The notes: generated by a model from the sequence alone, not told the origin. A stretch of 17,520 nucleotides of DNA from Armatimonadaceae bacterium (GCA_030446525.1 JAUJNC010000093.1:1-17520); one strand, 5' to 3'; positions 1 through 7,298 are shown, counted from the stretch's first letter. Program-made: numbers and translations.

Positions 1-138
1 GGCAAGCGCGTCAGCCACACCGGTATCTACCTGGGCAACGGCTACTTTATCCATGCCTCCTCGAACCAGAAAAAAGTCGGTGTTGATTCCCTCCTGAAGC
101 CCAACTACTACCGGTCGCTGGTCGGTGCGCGCCGTTAA
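1..138 (+). CDS. NlpC/P60-family peptidase, C-terminal fragment
   Basis: This is the last 45 codons of a gene that begins before the window, read in frame 1 and ending at TAA 136-138. The segment SHTGIYLGNGYFIHASS matches the second half of an NlpC/P60 (CHAP-like papain fold) domain. The His of HTGIYLG is the usual catalytic His, and the His of FIHAS is the usual third, polar catalytic residue; the catalytic Cys would lie upstream of the window. Members of the family cleave peptide bonds in peptidoglycan stem peptides, normally outside the membrane. The domain ends close to the stop, so the catalytic domain is C-terminal, as is common for cell-wall hydrolases with N-terminal SH3 or LysM domains, none of which can be seen here. 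An intrinsic terminator follows at once, so this is the end of its transcription unit. Confidence 0.85.
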   Translation, partial: GKRVSHTGIYLGNGYFIHASSNQKKVGVDSLLKPNYYRSLVGARR

Positions 139-161
139 GCCTTTCTCTTTCTGCTCTCGCA

Positions 162-198
162 AAAGCGCCCTGCCACGCGGCAGGGCGCTTTGTTTTTT
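162..198 (+). terminator. Intrinsic terminator after the NlpC/P60 gene
   Basis: A perfect 10-bp stem (GCGCCCTGCC at 165-174, GGCAGGGCGC at 179-188) with a 4-nt loop ACGC is followed by a T-rich tract at 189-198. The three A residues before the stem can pair with the first three Ts. It lies 26 bp past the stop codon at 138. The rest of 139-275 holds only the weak candidate promoter listed separately. Confidence 0.88.
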
Positions 199-222
199 GC
201 CACAAAACGCTTCCCGCCGCCG

Positions 223-228
223 TATAAA
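223..228 (+). promoter_or_regulatory. Candidate -10 box upstream of the GH26-like gene
   Basis: TATAAA at 223-228 lies between the terminator at 162-198 and the gene starting near 276. A TTGCCA at 197-202 would be a possible -35, but the 20-bp spacer is too long for a good sigma70 promoter. The short inverted repeat ACCGT...ACGGT at 228-245 overlaps the start region. This is weak evidence, supported mainly by position. Confidence 0.3.
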
Positions 229-275
229 CCGTAGTTACCCACGGTAAAAAACTGAGAAACCGGAGACACGTTTTC

Positions 276-1685
276 TTGCAATCCGCCTTTGTCTGGCGTC
301 GCCGCGCCGAGCAGTATGTAAAGCAAGGCCGCTACGCCGAGGCCGCCGATGCCTACCGGCGCGAAGCCGCTATCCGCCGCCGGGAAGGGGACTTGAACGG
401 CGCGAAGGTCGAAGAGGGGAAGGCGGATCGATGGTCGTCGGAAATCCGCCTTTTCGCCCATCTTCCCGGCTCCTCGCCCACCGCTGCCCCTGCCCGCCTT
501 GCCTGGTGGGAGCCGCCGCATGGCTGCTACCTGGGCGCGTTCCTCGACCGGGACGAGCGGCTGGGGGAACCGTTCCGGGACGAGAACGGGCAGAGCCACC
601 GCGATCCGGCGGCCTTCGCGCGCCTGACCGGCAAGAAGCTCGCTTCGGTCTTCTGCTACCTCGCCTACGGCCGGCGTTTCCCGTCGCGGTGGGTGGCGCG
701 GCTGAGGGCGCAGGGCGTCGCGCCCTACATCGCGTGGGAGCCGAACCGGGGGCTGGACGCCGTCCAGGACGACGCGTACCTGCGGGGCTTCGCCGACGAT
801 GCCGCCCGCGCCGGCTGCCCCGTCTTGCGCTTCGCTTCCGAGATGAACGGCGACTGGACACGCTATGGCGGCGACCCGCTGCGCTACAAGACCAAGTGGG
901 CATCGTCCGGGGCGTGATGGCGCGGCGCGCGCCGAACGTGGCGATGGTCTGGTGTGCGAACGCCATCCCCCGGAAGCCCATCCCCCCTTCTACCCTGGGA
1001 CGCCTGGGTGGACTGGGTCGGCGTCAACTTCTACAGCGTCCCCGTTCTACGACAACAACCCGTCTCGAGCGGGGAGTGGGCCAACCCTGCCGACATGCTC
1101 GCCACGTCTACGACCTGTACGCCGCGCGCAAACCCCTGATGATCTGCGAATGGGGCGCGTCGCACCGGGCCGCCGCGGACGGGCGCGACCGCTCGAGTGG
1201 GCGGCCCTCAACCGCGCAAACCTGCAGCCGCCGCCCTGCCGCGCCTGTACCCGCGCGTCAAGCTGGTTGACATCTTCGACAACGACAACGTACAATACGC
1301 ACAGCCCGGGCGCCAGCTCAACAACTATTCGGTGACCGACTCCGCGCGGGTGCGCGACGCCTACGCCCACGCGGTCGCGCCGGACTATTTCCTGTCCGAC
1401 ATCCCCCCGCGCGATGTGCCGCCCACGCCCATCCGTCCCCTGGCGGATGGCCTGGTGACAGGGCGGGGTATAGTGAAGGTGTCCGCGTGGGCGCGGTGCT
1501 ACGTGGCGCGCCCGACCGTGAGCTACGCGCTCGACGGCCGCGAGGTGTTCCGGTCGGGCACGCCCGGCCCGTACGCCGCCGACCTGGATCTGGGCCGACC
1601 GGGCGCGCACCGGCTCGTCGCCACCGTGCGCGACGACAGGGGGCGCGTGGCCGCCCGTCAAGAGCGGCGAATCATCGTGCGGTGA
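276..1685 (+). pseudogene. Frameshifted GH26-like glycoside hydrolase with helical N-terminus and Ig-like C-terminus
   Basis: The gene opens at TTG 276 with GGAG at 262-265 upstream; no ATG is available before the in-frame TAA at 225. The first 60 residues look like a charged helical, TPR-like segment. The catalytic region follows. ASEMNGDWTRYGGDP (about 837-880) carries the expected acid/base Glu, and ICEWGASH (about 1141-1164) the expected nucleophile Glu of a GH26 (mannanase-like) TIM barrel. The last 80 residues, ending at TGA 1683-1685, resemble a bacterial Ig-like beta domain. The parts are in different frames. I place shifts near 900, 982-990, 1042, 1080, 1104, 1188 and 1233, several at G or C runs. 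The rest of the reading is coherent, so a full gene existed recently or the consensus is faulty here. No signal peptide is visible, which is unusual for a mannanase-like enzyme. The exact family is inferred from motifs. Confidence 0.65.
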
Positions 1686-1721
1686 AACCGAGCACAGCCG
1701 CCGCGAAAGGAACGAGAAACG

Positions 1722-2258
1722 ATGCCCTCAGGCTTTGGAGGCCAGTCCCAGTCGCGCTGGGGTGACAACACGCTGAACGCGCAGGAATACATGCGCGACC
1801 TGCTGCTGACCGACACCCAGGGCACGCCGTGCTCCACGGCGCAGGCGCGCAAGGCCGGGATGCTCGTCCTGGCGTTCTTTAAAACCACCTGCCCCACCTG
1901 CCAACTCGCCTTCCCCTACCTGCAGAAGCTCGCCGCCGCCTACTCCGACGGGGGCAAGGTGACCGTCTGGGGCGTTTCCCAGGACGACACCGATCCCACG
2001 CAGGCCTTCGCCGAGAAGTTCGGGATCACCTTCCCGCTGCTCCTGGACCGCGAGCTGTGGCACTCCATGATCTACGGCGTCGTCAGCGTCCCGACCCTCT
2101 ACCTCGCCGACGACAGCGGGCTGGTCCTCAAAAAGGTCGTCGGCTGGGACCGCCGGGCCATGAACGAGATCTCCGAGCGCATCGCCGCCTTCCTGGAGCG
2201 CGCCCCGGTTACGATCGTCGACGAGAACGACCCGGCCCCCGCCACCAAGCCCGGCTGA
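1722..2258 (+). CDS. TlpA/AhpC-like thiol-disulfide (redoxin) protein
   Basis: This 178-residue protein starts at ATG 1722 with AAAGGA at 1706-1711. It has a thioredoxin fold of the TlpA / AhpC-TSA kind: a strand (LVLAFFKTTC) leads into a CPTC motif with Cys57 and Cys60. The middle carries WGVSQDDTDPTQAFAEKFGITFPLLLD, cut here as WGVSQDDTD and FGITFPLLLD, a typical redoxin insertion. VVSVPTLYLAD supplies the cis-Pro at residue 124. Such proteins reduce or exchange disulfides using the CxxC pair. No signal peptide or lipobox is visible, so it may be cytoplasmic, unlike many TlpA proteins. It sits 36 bp after the GH26-like gene and 44 bp before the sulfatase on the same strand, so the three are probably co-transcribed. 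The substrate cannot be read from sequence. Confidence 0.85.
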   Translation: MPSGFGGQSQSRWGDNTLNAQEYMRDLLLTDTQGTPCSTAQARKAGMLVLAFFKTTCPTCQLAFPYLQKLAAAYSDGGKVTVWGVSQDDTDPTQAFAEKFGITFPLLLDRELWHSMIYGVVSVPTLYLADDSGLVLKKVVGWDRRAMNEISERIAAFLERAPVTIVDENDPAPATKPG

Positions 2259-2302
2259 GGCTCCAAGCGCCCGGCGTAGTTTGCGCCGGAAAGGCTGCAC
2301 GG

Positions 2303-3796
2303 ATGAATCGTCGTGGGTTTCTCGAAATTTCCGCCGCGGGCATGATGGCCCTTCCGGAAATAGCAAAGAGCATCCAGAGCATGGACACCAGGCCCAACAT
2401 CGTCTATATTCTGGCCGATGACCTCGGCTACGGCGACCTCGGCTGCTGCAACCCGGATTCCAAGATCCCCACGCCCCGCATCGACTCGCTGGCGGCGGCG
2501 GGCGTGCGCTTCACGGACGCCCACAGCAACTCCGCCGTCTGCACGCCCACGCGCTACGGCATCCTGACCGGCCGGTATTGCTGGCGGAGCTCCCTGAGGA
2601 GGGGCGTGCTCTTCGGCTACGACGAGCCGCTGATCGAGGCCGGCCGGATGACCGTCGCGTCGTTCCTGCGGCAGCAGGGCTACGCCACCGCCTGCGTCGG
2701 CAAGTGGCACCTGGGCCTGGGCTGGCAGCGCAAGAACGCCGGCCCCGGAGCCGAGAAGCCTGCCGAGTCGAGCGTCGATTTCGCGAAGCCGCTCGCCGGC
2801 GGGCCGCACACGGCCGGCTTCGATTACTCGTACACCGTCCCCGCCTCGCTCGATATGGATCCCTATGTCTACATCGAGAACGGCAGGGTGGCCGAGCTGC
2901 CGACGGCGCGGGCCGAGGACTCGCCGCGCCCGGCCTACTGGCGCGGCGGGCTGCGCGCGCCGGGCTTCCGGCACGAGACCTGCCTGCGGGAGCTTACCGA
3001 CAAGGCCGAGGCCTACCTCGACCGGCGGGGCAAGGACAAGGGGCAGCCGTTCTTCCTTTACTTCCCGCTGACGTCGCCGCACACGCCGCACGTGCCGCGC
3101 GAGGAGTTCCGCGGCAAGAGCCGGGCGGGCGTCTACGGCGACTTCGTGGTCGAGACCGATTGGAGCGTCGGGCGGATCCTGGACGCCCTGGAGCGCAACG
3201 GCCTGGCGGAGAACACGCTGGTGATCCTGACCAGCGACAACGGCTGCCACAGCGAGCCGCTCGGGCTGGAGGAACGCTACGGCCACCGGGGCAACCACAT
3301 CTACCGCGGGCAGAAGTCCGACGCCTGGGACGGCGGCCACCGCATCCCCTTCCTCGCCCGCTGGCCCGGGAAGATCAGGGCCGGCAGCGCCTGCGATCAG
3401 ACCATCTGCCTGACCGACCTGCTGGCCACCTGCGCCGCGATCCTGGGCAAGCGTCTGCCCGACACCGCCGGCGAGGACAGTTATGACATCCTGCCGCTGC
3501 TGCGGGGCGCCACGAAGGAGCCCGTCCGCGAGGCGACGGTGCACCACTCGATGACCGGCGAGTTCGCCATCCGCCAGGGGCCGTGGAAGCTGGTGCTGTG
3601 CCGCGGCTCGGGCGGGTGGAGCCTCAAGGAAAAGGACGTGCCCGCCGACGCCCCGCCCGCGCAGCTCTACCACATGGGCGACGACCCGGGCGAGCGGAAG
3701 AACCTCCACGACGCGCACCCGGACGTCGTGGCCCGGCTAAAGAGTCTGCTCGAAAAGTACCAGCGCGAAGGCCGGAGCGCTCCGCCCGATCCGTAA
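2303..3796 (+). CDS. Formylglycine-dependent sulfatase (arylsulfatase A family), Tat-type start
   Basis: This 497-residue protein starts at ATG 2303 behind GGAAAGG (2288-2294). It begins MNRRGFLEIS, a twin-arginine motif, but the following hydrophobic stretch is short. The catalytic signature CTPTRYGILTG starts at Cys80, the residue converted to formylglycine, with Arg84 in place. Metal ligands are visible as ILADDLGYGD (Asp39, Asp40) and LTSDNG further on. The substrate-binding VGKWHLG (Lys134, His136) and SPHTPHVP are also present, so the enzyme looks complete and active. It hydrolyses sulfate esters, probably on a sulfated glycan given the adjacent GH26-like gene. The maturation enzyme (formylglycine-generating enzyme) is not in the window. 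Length is normal for the family. The nearby minus-strand long frames are shadows of this GC-rich gene. Confidence 0.93.
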   Translation: MNRRGFLEISAAGMMALPEIAKSIQSMDTRPNIVYILADDLGYGDLGCCNPDSKIPTPRIDSLAAAGVRFTDAHSNSAVCTPTRYGILTGRYCWRSSLRRGVLFGYDEPLIEAGRMTVASFLRQQGYATACVGKWHLGLGWQRKNAGPGAEKPAESSVDFAKPLAGGPHTAGFDYSYTVPASLDMDPYVYIENGRVAELPTARAEDSPRPAYWRGGLRAPGFRHETCLRELTDKAEAYLDRRGKDKGQPFFLYFPLTSPHTPHVPREEFRGKSRAGVYGDFVVETDWSVGRILDALERNGLAENTLVILTSDNGCHSEPLGLEERYGHRGNHIYRGQKSDAWDGGHRIPFLARWPGKIRAGSACDQTICLTDLLATCAAILGKRLPDTAGEDSYDILPLLRGATKEPVREATVHHSMTGEFAIRQGPWKLVLCRGSGGWSLKEKDVPADAPPAQLYHMGDDPGERKNLHDAHPDVVARLKSLLEKYQREGRSAPPDP

Positions 3797-3821
3797 GGAA
3801 CGCGGCGCAGCCCGCCCCTAC
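3797..3821 (-). repeat. GTAGGGGC-type palindromic repeat, copy A
   Basis: Read on the minus strand, this begins GTAGGGGCGGG (3821-3811) and continues into the GC-rich half-palindrome GCTGCGCCGCG. It lies in the 73-bp gap between the convergent sulfatase and O-methyltransferase genes. It shares its first 11 bases, with one variable position, with copies at 7180-7205 and 12337-12364. In this location it could form a hairpin acting on both transcripts; no U-tract terminator is seen in the gap. Confidence 0.5.
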
Positions 3822-3869
3822 TCCGCAGAGCCGGGGCGCCCTCGACCTTCTGCGCGAAGAACTTGTTGA

Positions 3870-4457
3870 TCATCGGCGGCAGGAGATTTCCAGACCCAGG
3901 CCGGTAGGTACGGTGACGGAGTCGTAGCGCCCATCGGCCCGAACCGTCTCGATATAGGTTCCCAGGTCGCCGGCGTGGGAAACGACGTTGTCGGCGACCA
4001 CCAGGCCGCCGGGGCGGACGTTGTCCTTGAACCGCTCCCAGGCCGCGAGGTAGATCTCCTTTTCCGGGTCGAGGAAGACCAGGTCCCACGGGCCGGGGAG
4101 GGTGGGCAGTAGCTCCAGCGCGTCGCCGAGATGCTGCGTCACAACGTCCGTCAGGCCGCCGCGCGCCAGATTCGCCGCCGCCGCCTCGTACTTGGCCGGC
4201 AGAAGCTCCACGGTCGTGACGTGCCCGCCGGTCTCCCGCGCCGCGAGCGCCAGATGCACGGTCGAGTAGCCGACGGACGTGCCGATCTCCAGGATGCGCC
4301 GGGCGCCTGCGGCCTTGGCGAGCAGGTGCAGCAGGCGCGCCGAGTCCTTGTGCAGCGAGCGGGGCCGCAGCCACTTGTCGTCCACCTCTTGCCTCGCCCG
4401 CGCGTCGTTCGCCTCCATGTCGGCCAGCAACGTGGCGGCAATCTCGTCCATTCTCAT
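3870..4457 (-). CDS. SAM-dependent O-methyltransferase (catechol/caffeoyl-CoA OMT type)
   Basis: This 195-residue protein starts at ATG 4457 and ends at TGA 3872-3870. The AdoMet motif I is ILEIGTSVGYS (residues 55-65), with acidic Glu84 at the end of strand 2. LVFLDPEK (Asp130) and VVADNVVSHAG (Asp156, Asn157) match the divalent-metal ligands of the family. Enzymes of this type methylate a hydroxyl on small catechol-like or other acceptors using Mg2+. Length is normal. Its Shine-Dalgarno (AAAGGAAA on the minus strand, 4474-4467) overlaps the stop codon of the upstream dehydrogenase (4475-4473), so the two are translationally linked and this is the last gene of the minus-strand operon. The substrate is unknown. 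Confidence 0.9.
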   Translation of the reverse strand: MRMDEIAATLLADMEANDARARQEVDDKWLRPRSLHKDSARLLHLLAKAAGARRILEIGTSVGYSTVHLALAARETGGHVTTVELLPAKYEAAAANLARGGLTDVVTQHLGDALELLPTLPGPWDLVFLDPEKEIYLAAWERFKDNVRPGGLVVADNVVSHAGDLGTYIETVRADGRYDSVTVPTGLGLEISCRR

Positions 4458-4472
4458 GATTCGTGGTTTCCT

Positions 4473-5429
4473 TTAGCCGACCACGTTCTGCGGCTTGCCG
4501 GCGAGGAAGGCTTGTAGGTTCGCGACGCTGGCGTCCAGGAGGCGTTGGCGCGATTCGCGGGACGCCCACGCCAGGTGCGGGGTGAGGAGGCAGTGGGGGG
4601 CCTGGAGCAGGGGGTTGTCCGCGCCCGGCGGCTCGGCGCTGAGCACGTCGGCGGCGTACCCGGCGATGCGCCCGTCCCCCAGCGCCGAAGCGAGCGCCGC
4701 CTCGTCCACGAGGGGCCCGCGCGCGGTGTTGACGAGAAAGGCGGTCGGTTTCATGCGCGCGAGTCGCTCGGCGTTTATCATGCCGCGTGTCTGCGGCGTG
4801 AGCGGGCAGTGCAGGCTGATGACGTCCGCCACCCCGAAGGCATCCTCGAAGGGGACGGGTTCGTAGGGGCCGGAGCCGGAGACGGGGCTGCCCGGCGGCT
4901 CGGCGGCCAGCACGCGCATCCCCAGCGCCCCACCGATCTCGGCCACCTTGCCGCCGATCGCGCCCGGCCCGACGATGACCAGGGTCTTCTGGGCGAGCTC
5001 GACCAGCGGGTGGTTCCAGAAGCTCCAGATGCCGGCCCGGGTCCACGCGCCCGCGCGCACCGCGGCCGAGTGCTCGCCGACGTGGTGGGTCAGCTCCAGC
5101 AGGAGGGCGATGGTCGTCTGCGCGGCGGACGGGGCGGCGTAGCCGGGGACGTTGCAGACCGTGACACCCCGCTCGCGGGCGGCGTCGAGATCGATGATGT
5201 CGTAGCCCGTGGCGAGCACGCTGACGAGCCGCAGATGCGGCGCGGCCGTGAAGGCGTCGCGGCCCAGGCGCACCTTGTTCGTGTAGACCACCTCGGCATC
5301 GGCGATGCGGCTGCCCACCTCCTCGGGCGCGGTGGACTCCTGCAGGGTCAGCTCGCCCTGGGCAGCGAGCGGTCCCCAGTCGAGATCGCCCGGGTTCAAC
5401 GGCACACTGTCGAGGACGACGATCTTCAT
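4473..5429 (-). CDS. D-2-hydroxyacid dehydrogenase (glycerate/hydroxypyruvate reductase type)
   Basis: This 318-residue protein starts at ATG 5429, preceded by a GGAAGGTGGAGC-like Shine-Dalgarno at about 5431-5441. The NAD-binding loop is GPGAIG (154-159), with Glu177 at the end of the next strand, which favours NADH over NADPH. The three catalytic residues are present: Arg237 in NTARGPLVDE, Glu266 in DVLSAEPP and His285 in LTPHLAWAS. GIWSFWNHPLVELAQKTL (133-150) resembles glycerate dehydrogenases. It should interconvert a 2-oxoacid such as hydroxypyruvate with the D-2-hydroxyacid. It lies 15 bp downstream of the VapC-like toxin gene and runs directly into the methyltransferase gene. All motifs look functional, in contrast to the isocitrate-type dehydrogenase in the same operon. 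Confidence 0.92.
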   Translation of the reverse strand: MKIVVLDSVPLNPGDLDWGPLAAQGELTLQESTAPEEVGSRIADAEVVYTNKVRLGRDAFTAAPHLRLVSVLATGYDIIDLDAARERGVTVCNVPGYAAPSAAQTTIALLLELTHHVGEHSAAVRAGAWTRAGIWSFWNHPLVELAQKTLVIVGPGAIGGKVAEIGGALGMRVLAAEPPGSPVSGSGPYEPVPFEDAFGVADVISLHCPLTPQTRGMINAERLARMKPTAFLVNTARGPLVDEAALASALGDGRIAGYAADVLSAEPPGADNPLLQAPHCLLTPHLAWASRESRQRLLDASVANLQAFLAGKPQNVVG

Positions 5430-5444
5430 CGCTCCACCTTCCGA

Positions 5445-5840
5445 TCATGAGTTCAAGAGCCGTCGGAAACCTTCTTGCTCGAAGTGGCGGTCGGTTGTCA
5501 GAGCGTCCGCCATGCCGCGTTCGCGCATAAGCACAAAGCTGACCGCGTCGCAAAGCGAGTAAGCCTTGTCAAGGCGGCTTTGCAAAAGGGTTAAGGCATC
5601 TCGGTGAAGTTGCCTGTCCACCCAAATGATCGTAAGATCCGGATCGTCCAGCAATGCCGCGGAGAAGCCCAGCGCCAGAGGACGGGGCAAGTCACGCGCG
5701 TGCGCGAGCGCCACCAGCTCGTCCAGGACATAGCTGTGCGTTAGCCTGCGAGTGGAAGCTTCGAAGAAGGTGACGGCATGTTCGTGCCGGCTGTCACTGT
5801 CGTCAAGGCAACAGAACAAACCCGACGTGTCGAGCAGCAC
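5445..5840 (-). CDS. vapC: VapC-like PIN-domain toxin
   Basis: This 131-residue protein starts at GTG 5840, the only start before an in-frame TGA. The four acidic residues of the PIN active site are in place: Asp4 (MLLDTSGL), Glu41 (YVLDELVAL), Asp98 (LCDAVSF) and Asp117 (TTDRHF). VapC proteins are Mg2+-dependent RNases, commonly cutting tRNA or rRNA. The G of the GTG is also the last base of the antitoxin stop TAG (5842-5840), a one-base overlap typical of toxin-antitoxin pairs. A GAGGAAC at 5854-5848, inside the antitoxin gene, serves as the Shine-Dalgarno. The module is flanked closely by dehydrogenase genes on the same strand. The symbol names the family, not a proven orthologue. Confidence 0.88.
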   Translation of the reverse strand: MLLDTSGLFCCLDDSDSRHEHAVTFFEASTRRLTHSYVLDELVALAHARDLPRPLALGFSAALLDDPDLTIIWVDRQLHRDALTLLQSRLDKAYSLCDAVSFVLMRERGMADALTTDRHFEQEGFRRLLNS

Positions 5841-6142
5841 TATGACTGTTCCTCATGGGTACTGCCGTACTCCCGTGCAAGGTCTGCATCAATGCGTTCG
5901 TTGTCGGCGGAATTCGGGTTGCCACTGTGGAAGCTGCCGAAAAAGCTGCGTACCCGCTCTCGTGCCGCCTGCTTCTCGTCCTCGGTTATCTCGGACTTCG
6001 GCTTCGTGCGCGGCGCGATCGTTTGTCCGTTGCTCACGCCAAAGCGCTGGCGAAGCAGGTCCACCACGGTGGTCCCGCTTGCGTCAGCAGCTTGCTTCAC
6101 CGCGTTGTAAACCTCGTCCGGTAGTTCCAACATCTGGCTCAT
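5840..6142 (-). CDS. VapB-like antitoxin (ribbon-helix-helix type N-terminus)
   Basis: This 100-residue protein starts at ATG 6142. The first 35 residues (MSQMLELPDEVYNAVKQAAD...VDLLRQRF) read as a short strand and two helices, the layout of an RHH/CopG-type DNA-binding dimer. The rest is charged, with TEDEKQAARERVRSFFG forming a likely helix and an acidic, flexible tail, as expected for the part that blocks the PIN active site. It overlaps the toxin by one base. Its start is 3 bp after the stop of the isocitrate-type dehydrogenase (6148-6146), and its Shine-Dalgarno (AGAGG) lies inside that gene, so it is translated by coupling to a metabolic gene. No separate promoter is obvious. The antitoxin role rests mainly on position and fold. 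Confidence 0.78.
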   Translation of the reverse strand: MSQMLELPDEVYNAVKQAADASGTTVVDLLRQRFGVSNGQTIAPRTKPKSEITEDEKQAARERVRSFFGSFHSGNPNSADNERIDADLAREYGSTHEEQS

Positions 6143-6145
6143 TGT

Positions 6146-7153
6146 TCATGCCTCTATGGCCCCGATGACGGCCTGGACGAACTCGTCCGTCGTGGCCGTG
6201 CCTCCCAGGTCGCGGGTGACGTGTTTGCCTTCACCGAAGACCGAGAAGATGGCTTTTTCCACGCGGTCGGCGGCGTCCGGCTCACCCAGATGGCGCAGCA
6301 TCATGATGGCCGACATCAGCACGGCGGTCGGGTTGGCCAGGCCCTTGCCCGCGATGTCCGGCGCGCTGCCGTGCACGGCCTCGTAGACCACGGCGTCCGC
6401 GCCGACGTTGGCCGAGCCGGTGACGCCCAGGCCGCCGACCAGGCCCGAGACCAGGTCGGAGATGATGTCGCCGTACAGGTTCTCCATCACCATGACCTCG
6501 AAGCGATGCGGCCGGGTGACGAGCTGCATGCAGGTGTTGTCGACGATCATCTCCTCGTACTCGATCTCCTGGAACTCGCGCGCGACGCGCCTGCAGCAGT
6601 CCAGGAACAGGCCGTCTGACAGCTTCATGATGGTGGCCGTGGGGACCGCCGTCACTTTTGTGCGGTCGTGCGCGCGCGCGTACTCGAAGGCGTAGCGCGC
6701 GATCCGCAGGGACGCCGTCTCGGTGATGACCTTGAGCGACTCGACCACGCCGGGCACGACCACGTGCTCGATGCCCGAGTACAGGTCCTCCGAGTTTTCG
6801 CGGACGACAACGATGTCGACGTTCGGGAACGGGGTCTTGATCCCCGGCAGGGAGCGGGCGGGGCGCACGTTGGCGTACAAACCCAGGCGCTTGCGCAGGG
6901 TGACGTTGGGCGAGGTGAAGCCGGCGCCGACCGGCGTGGTGATCGGCCCCTTGAGCCCGACCCGGTTCTTGATGACGGAGTTCAGCACCTCGTCGGGCAG
7001 CGTCGTGCCGTACTTGGTCATCACCTCGGCGCCGGCGTCCCGTGTCTCCCAGACGAACGAGAGGCCCGTGGCCTCCAGCACCTTGACGGCGGCGTCGATC
7101 ACCTCCGGCCCGATGCCGTCGCCGGGGATGAGGGTAATGGTATAGGCGGTCAC
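6146..7153 (-). CDS. Isocitrate/isopropylmalate-type dehydrogenase with the catalytic Lys replaced
   Basis: This 335-residue protein starts at GTG 7153 with GAGGTG (7169-7164) seven bases upstream. It has the full family layout: IPGDGIGPEV near the N-terminus, TSPNVTLRKRLGLYANVRP for substrate binding, VRENSEDLYSGIEH, metal ligands Asp205, Asp229 and Asp233, and HGSAPDIAGKGLANP for NAD. It is closest to NAD-dependent isocitrate dehydrogenases, which oxidise isocitrate to 2-oxoglutarate and CO2; homoisocitrate or isopropylmalate are alternatives. The odd point is residues 171-177, PTATIMK, where the family has HKANIMK or HKATIMK. The catalytic Lys (Lys230 in E. coli Icd) is Thr172, and the His before it is Pro171. 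The protein may be inactive, regulatory or misread. It is the first gene of the operon. Confidence 0.88.
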   Translation of the reverse strand: MTAYTITLIPGDGIGPEVIDAAVKVLEATGLSFVWETRDAGAEVMTKYGTTLPDEVLNSVIKNRVGLKGPITTPVGAGFTSPNVTLRKRLGLYANVRPARSLPGIKTPFPNVDIVVVRENSEDLYSGIEHVVVPGVVESLKVITETASLRIARYAFEYARAHDRTKVTAVPTATIMKLSDGLFLDCCRRVAREFQEIEYEEMIVDNTCMQLVTRPHRFEVMVMENLYGDIISDLVSGLVGGLGVTGSANVGADAVVYEAVHGSAPDIAGKGLANPTAVLMSAIMMLRHLGEPDAADRVEKAIFSVFGEGKHVTRDLGGTATTDEFVQAVIGAIEA

Positions 7154-7179
7154 GCGAAAACACCTCGGAAAACGATCTT

Positions 7180-7205
7180 GTAGGGGCAGGATCTGCCCTG
7201 CCCGG
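7180..7205 (+). repeat. GTAGGGGC-type palindromic repeat, copy B
   Basis: GTAGGGGCAGG (7180-7190) is followed by ATCTGCCCTGCCC, so the element folds as GGGCAG / CTGCCC. It lies between the operon promoter (7253-7225) and the GTG start at 7153, so it would be transcribed as a hairpin in the 5' leader of the dehydrogenase operon. Related copies are at 3797-3821 and 12337-12364. Confidence 0.55.
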
Positions 7206-7224
7206 CAAAGGAAATACCAGGGGT

Positions 7225-7253
7225 ATTGTAGCCGAAACGGGGCGAGGGGTCAA
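7225..7253 (-). promoter_or_regulatory. Sigma70-like promoter of the dehydrogenase-VapBC-methyltransferase operon
   Basis: On the minus strand, TTGACC (7253-7248) and TACAAT (7230-7225) are separated by exactly 17 bp. Each hexamer matches the consensus at five of six positions. The start point would be near 7218, leaving a leader of about 65 nt that includes repeat copy B. Confidence 0.65.
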
Positions 7254-7260
7254 GTTGACC
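7248..7260. promoter_or_regulatory. Perfect 13-bp palindrome over the -35 box, candidate operator
   Basis: GGTCAA-G-TTGACC is a perfect inverted repeat with a one-base centre. Its left arm is the -35 hexamer of the minus-strand promoter, so a dimeric regulator bound here would block that promoter. The site lies 39 bp before the plus-strand start at 7299. The VapB-like antitoxin is one candidate ligand, which is only inference. Confidence 0.45.
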
Positions 7261-7298
7261 GCGGGCGCAGCGGCCGCACAGAGGAGGTTCCGAGGCGG

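Noticed and set aside
2099..3718. Long minus-strand open frame opposite the sulfatase
   Set aside because: It lies opposite a complete sulfatase with all motifs; its composition is typical of antisense shadow sequence in high-GC DNA.
3667..5553. Long minus-strand open frame of about 628 codons
   Set aside because: It crosses the methyltransferase and dehydrogenase genes in another frame, is Arg-rich with no recognisable motifs and has no ribosome site. It is a GC-rich shadow.
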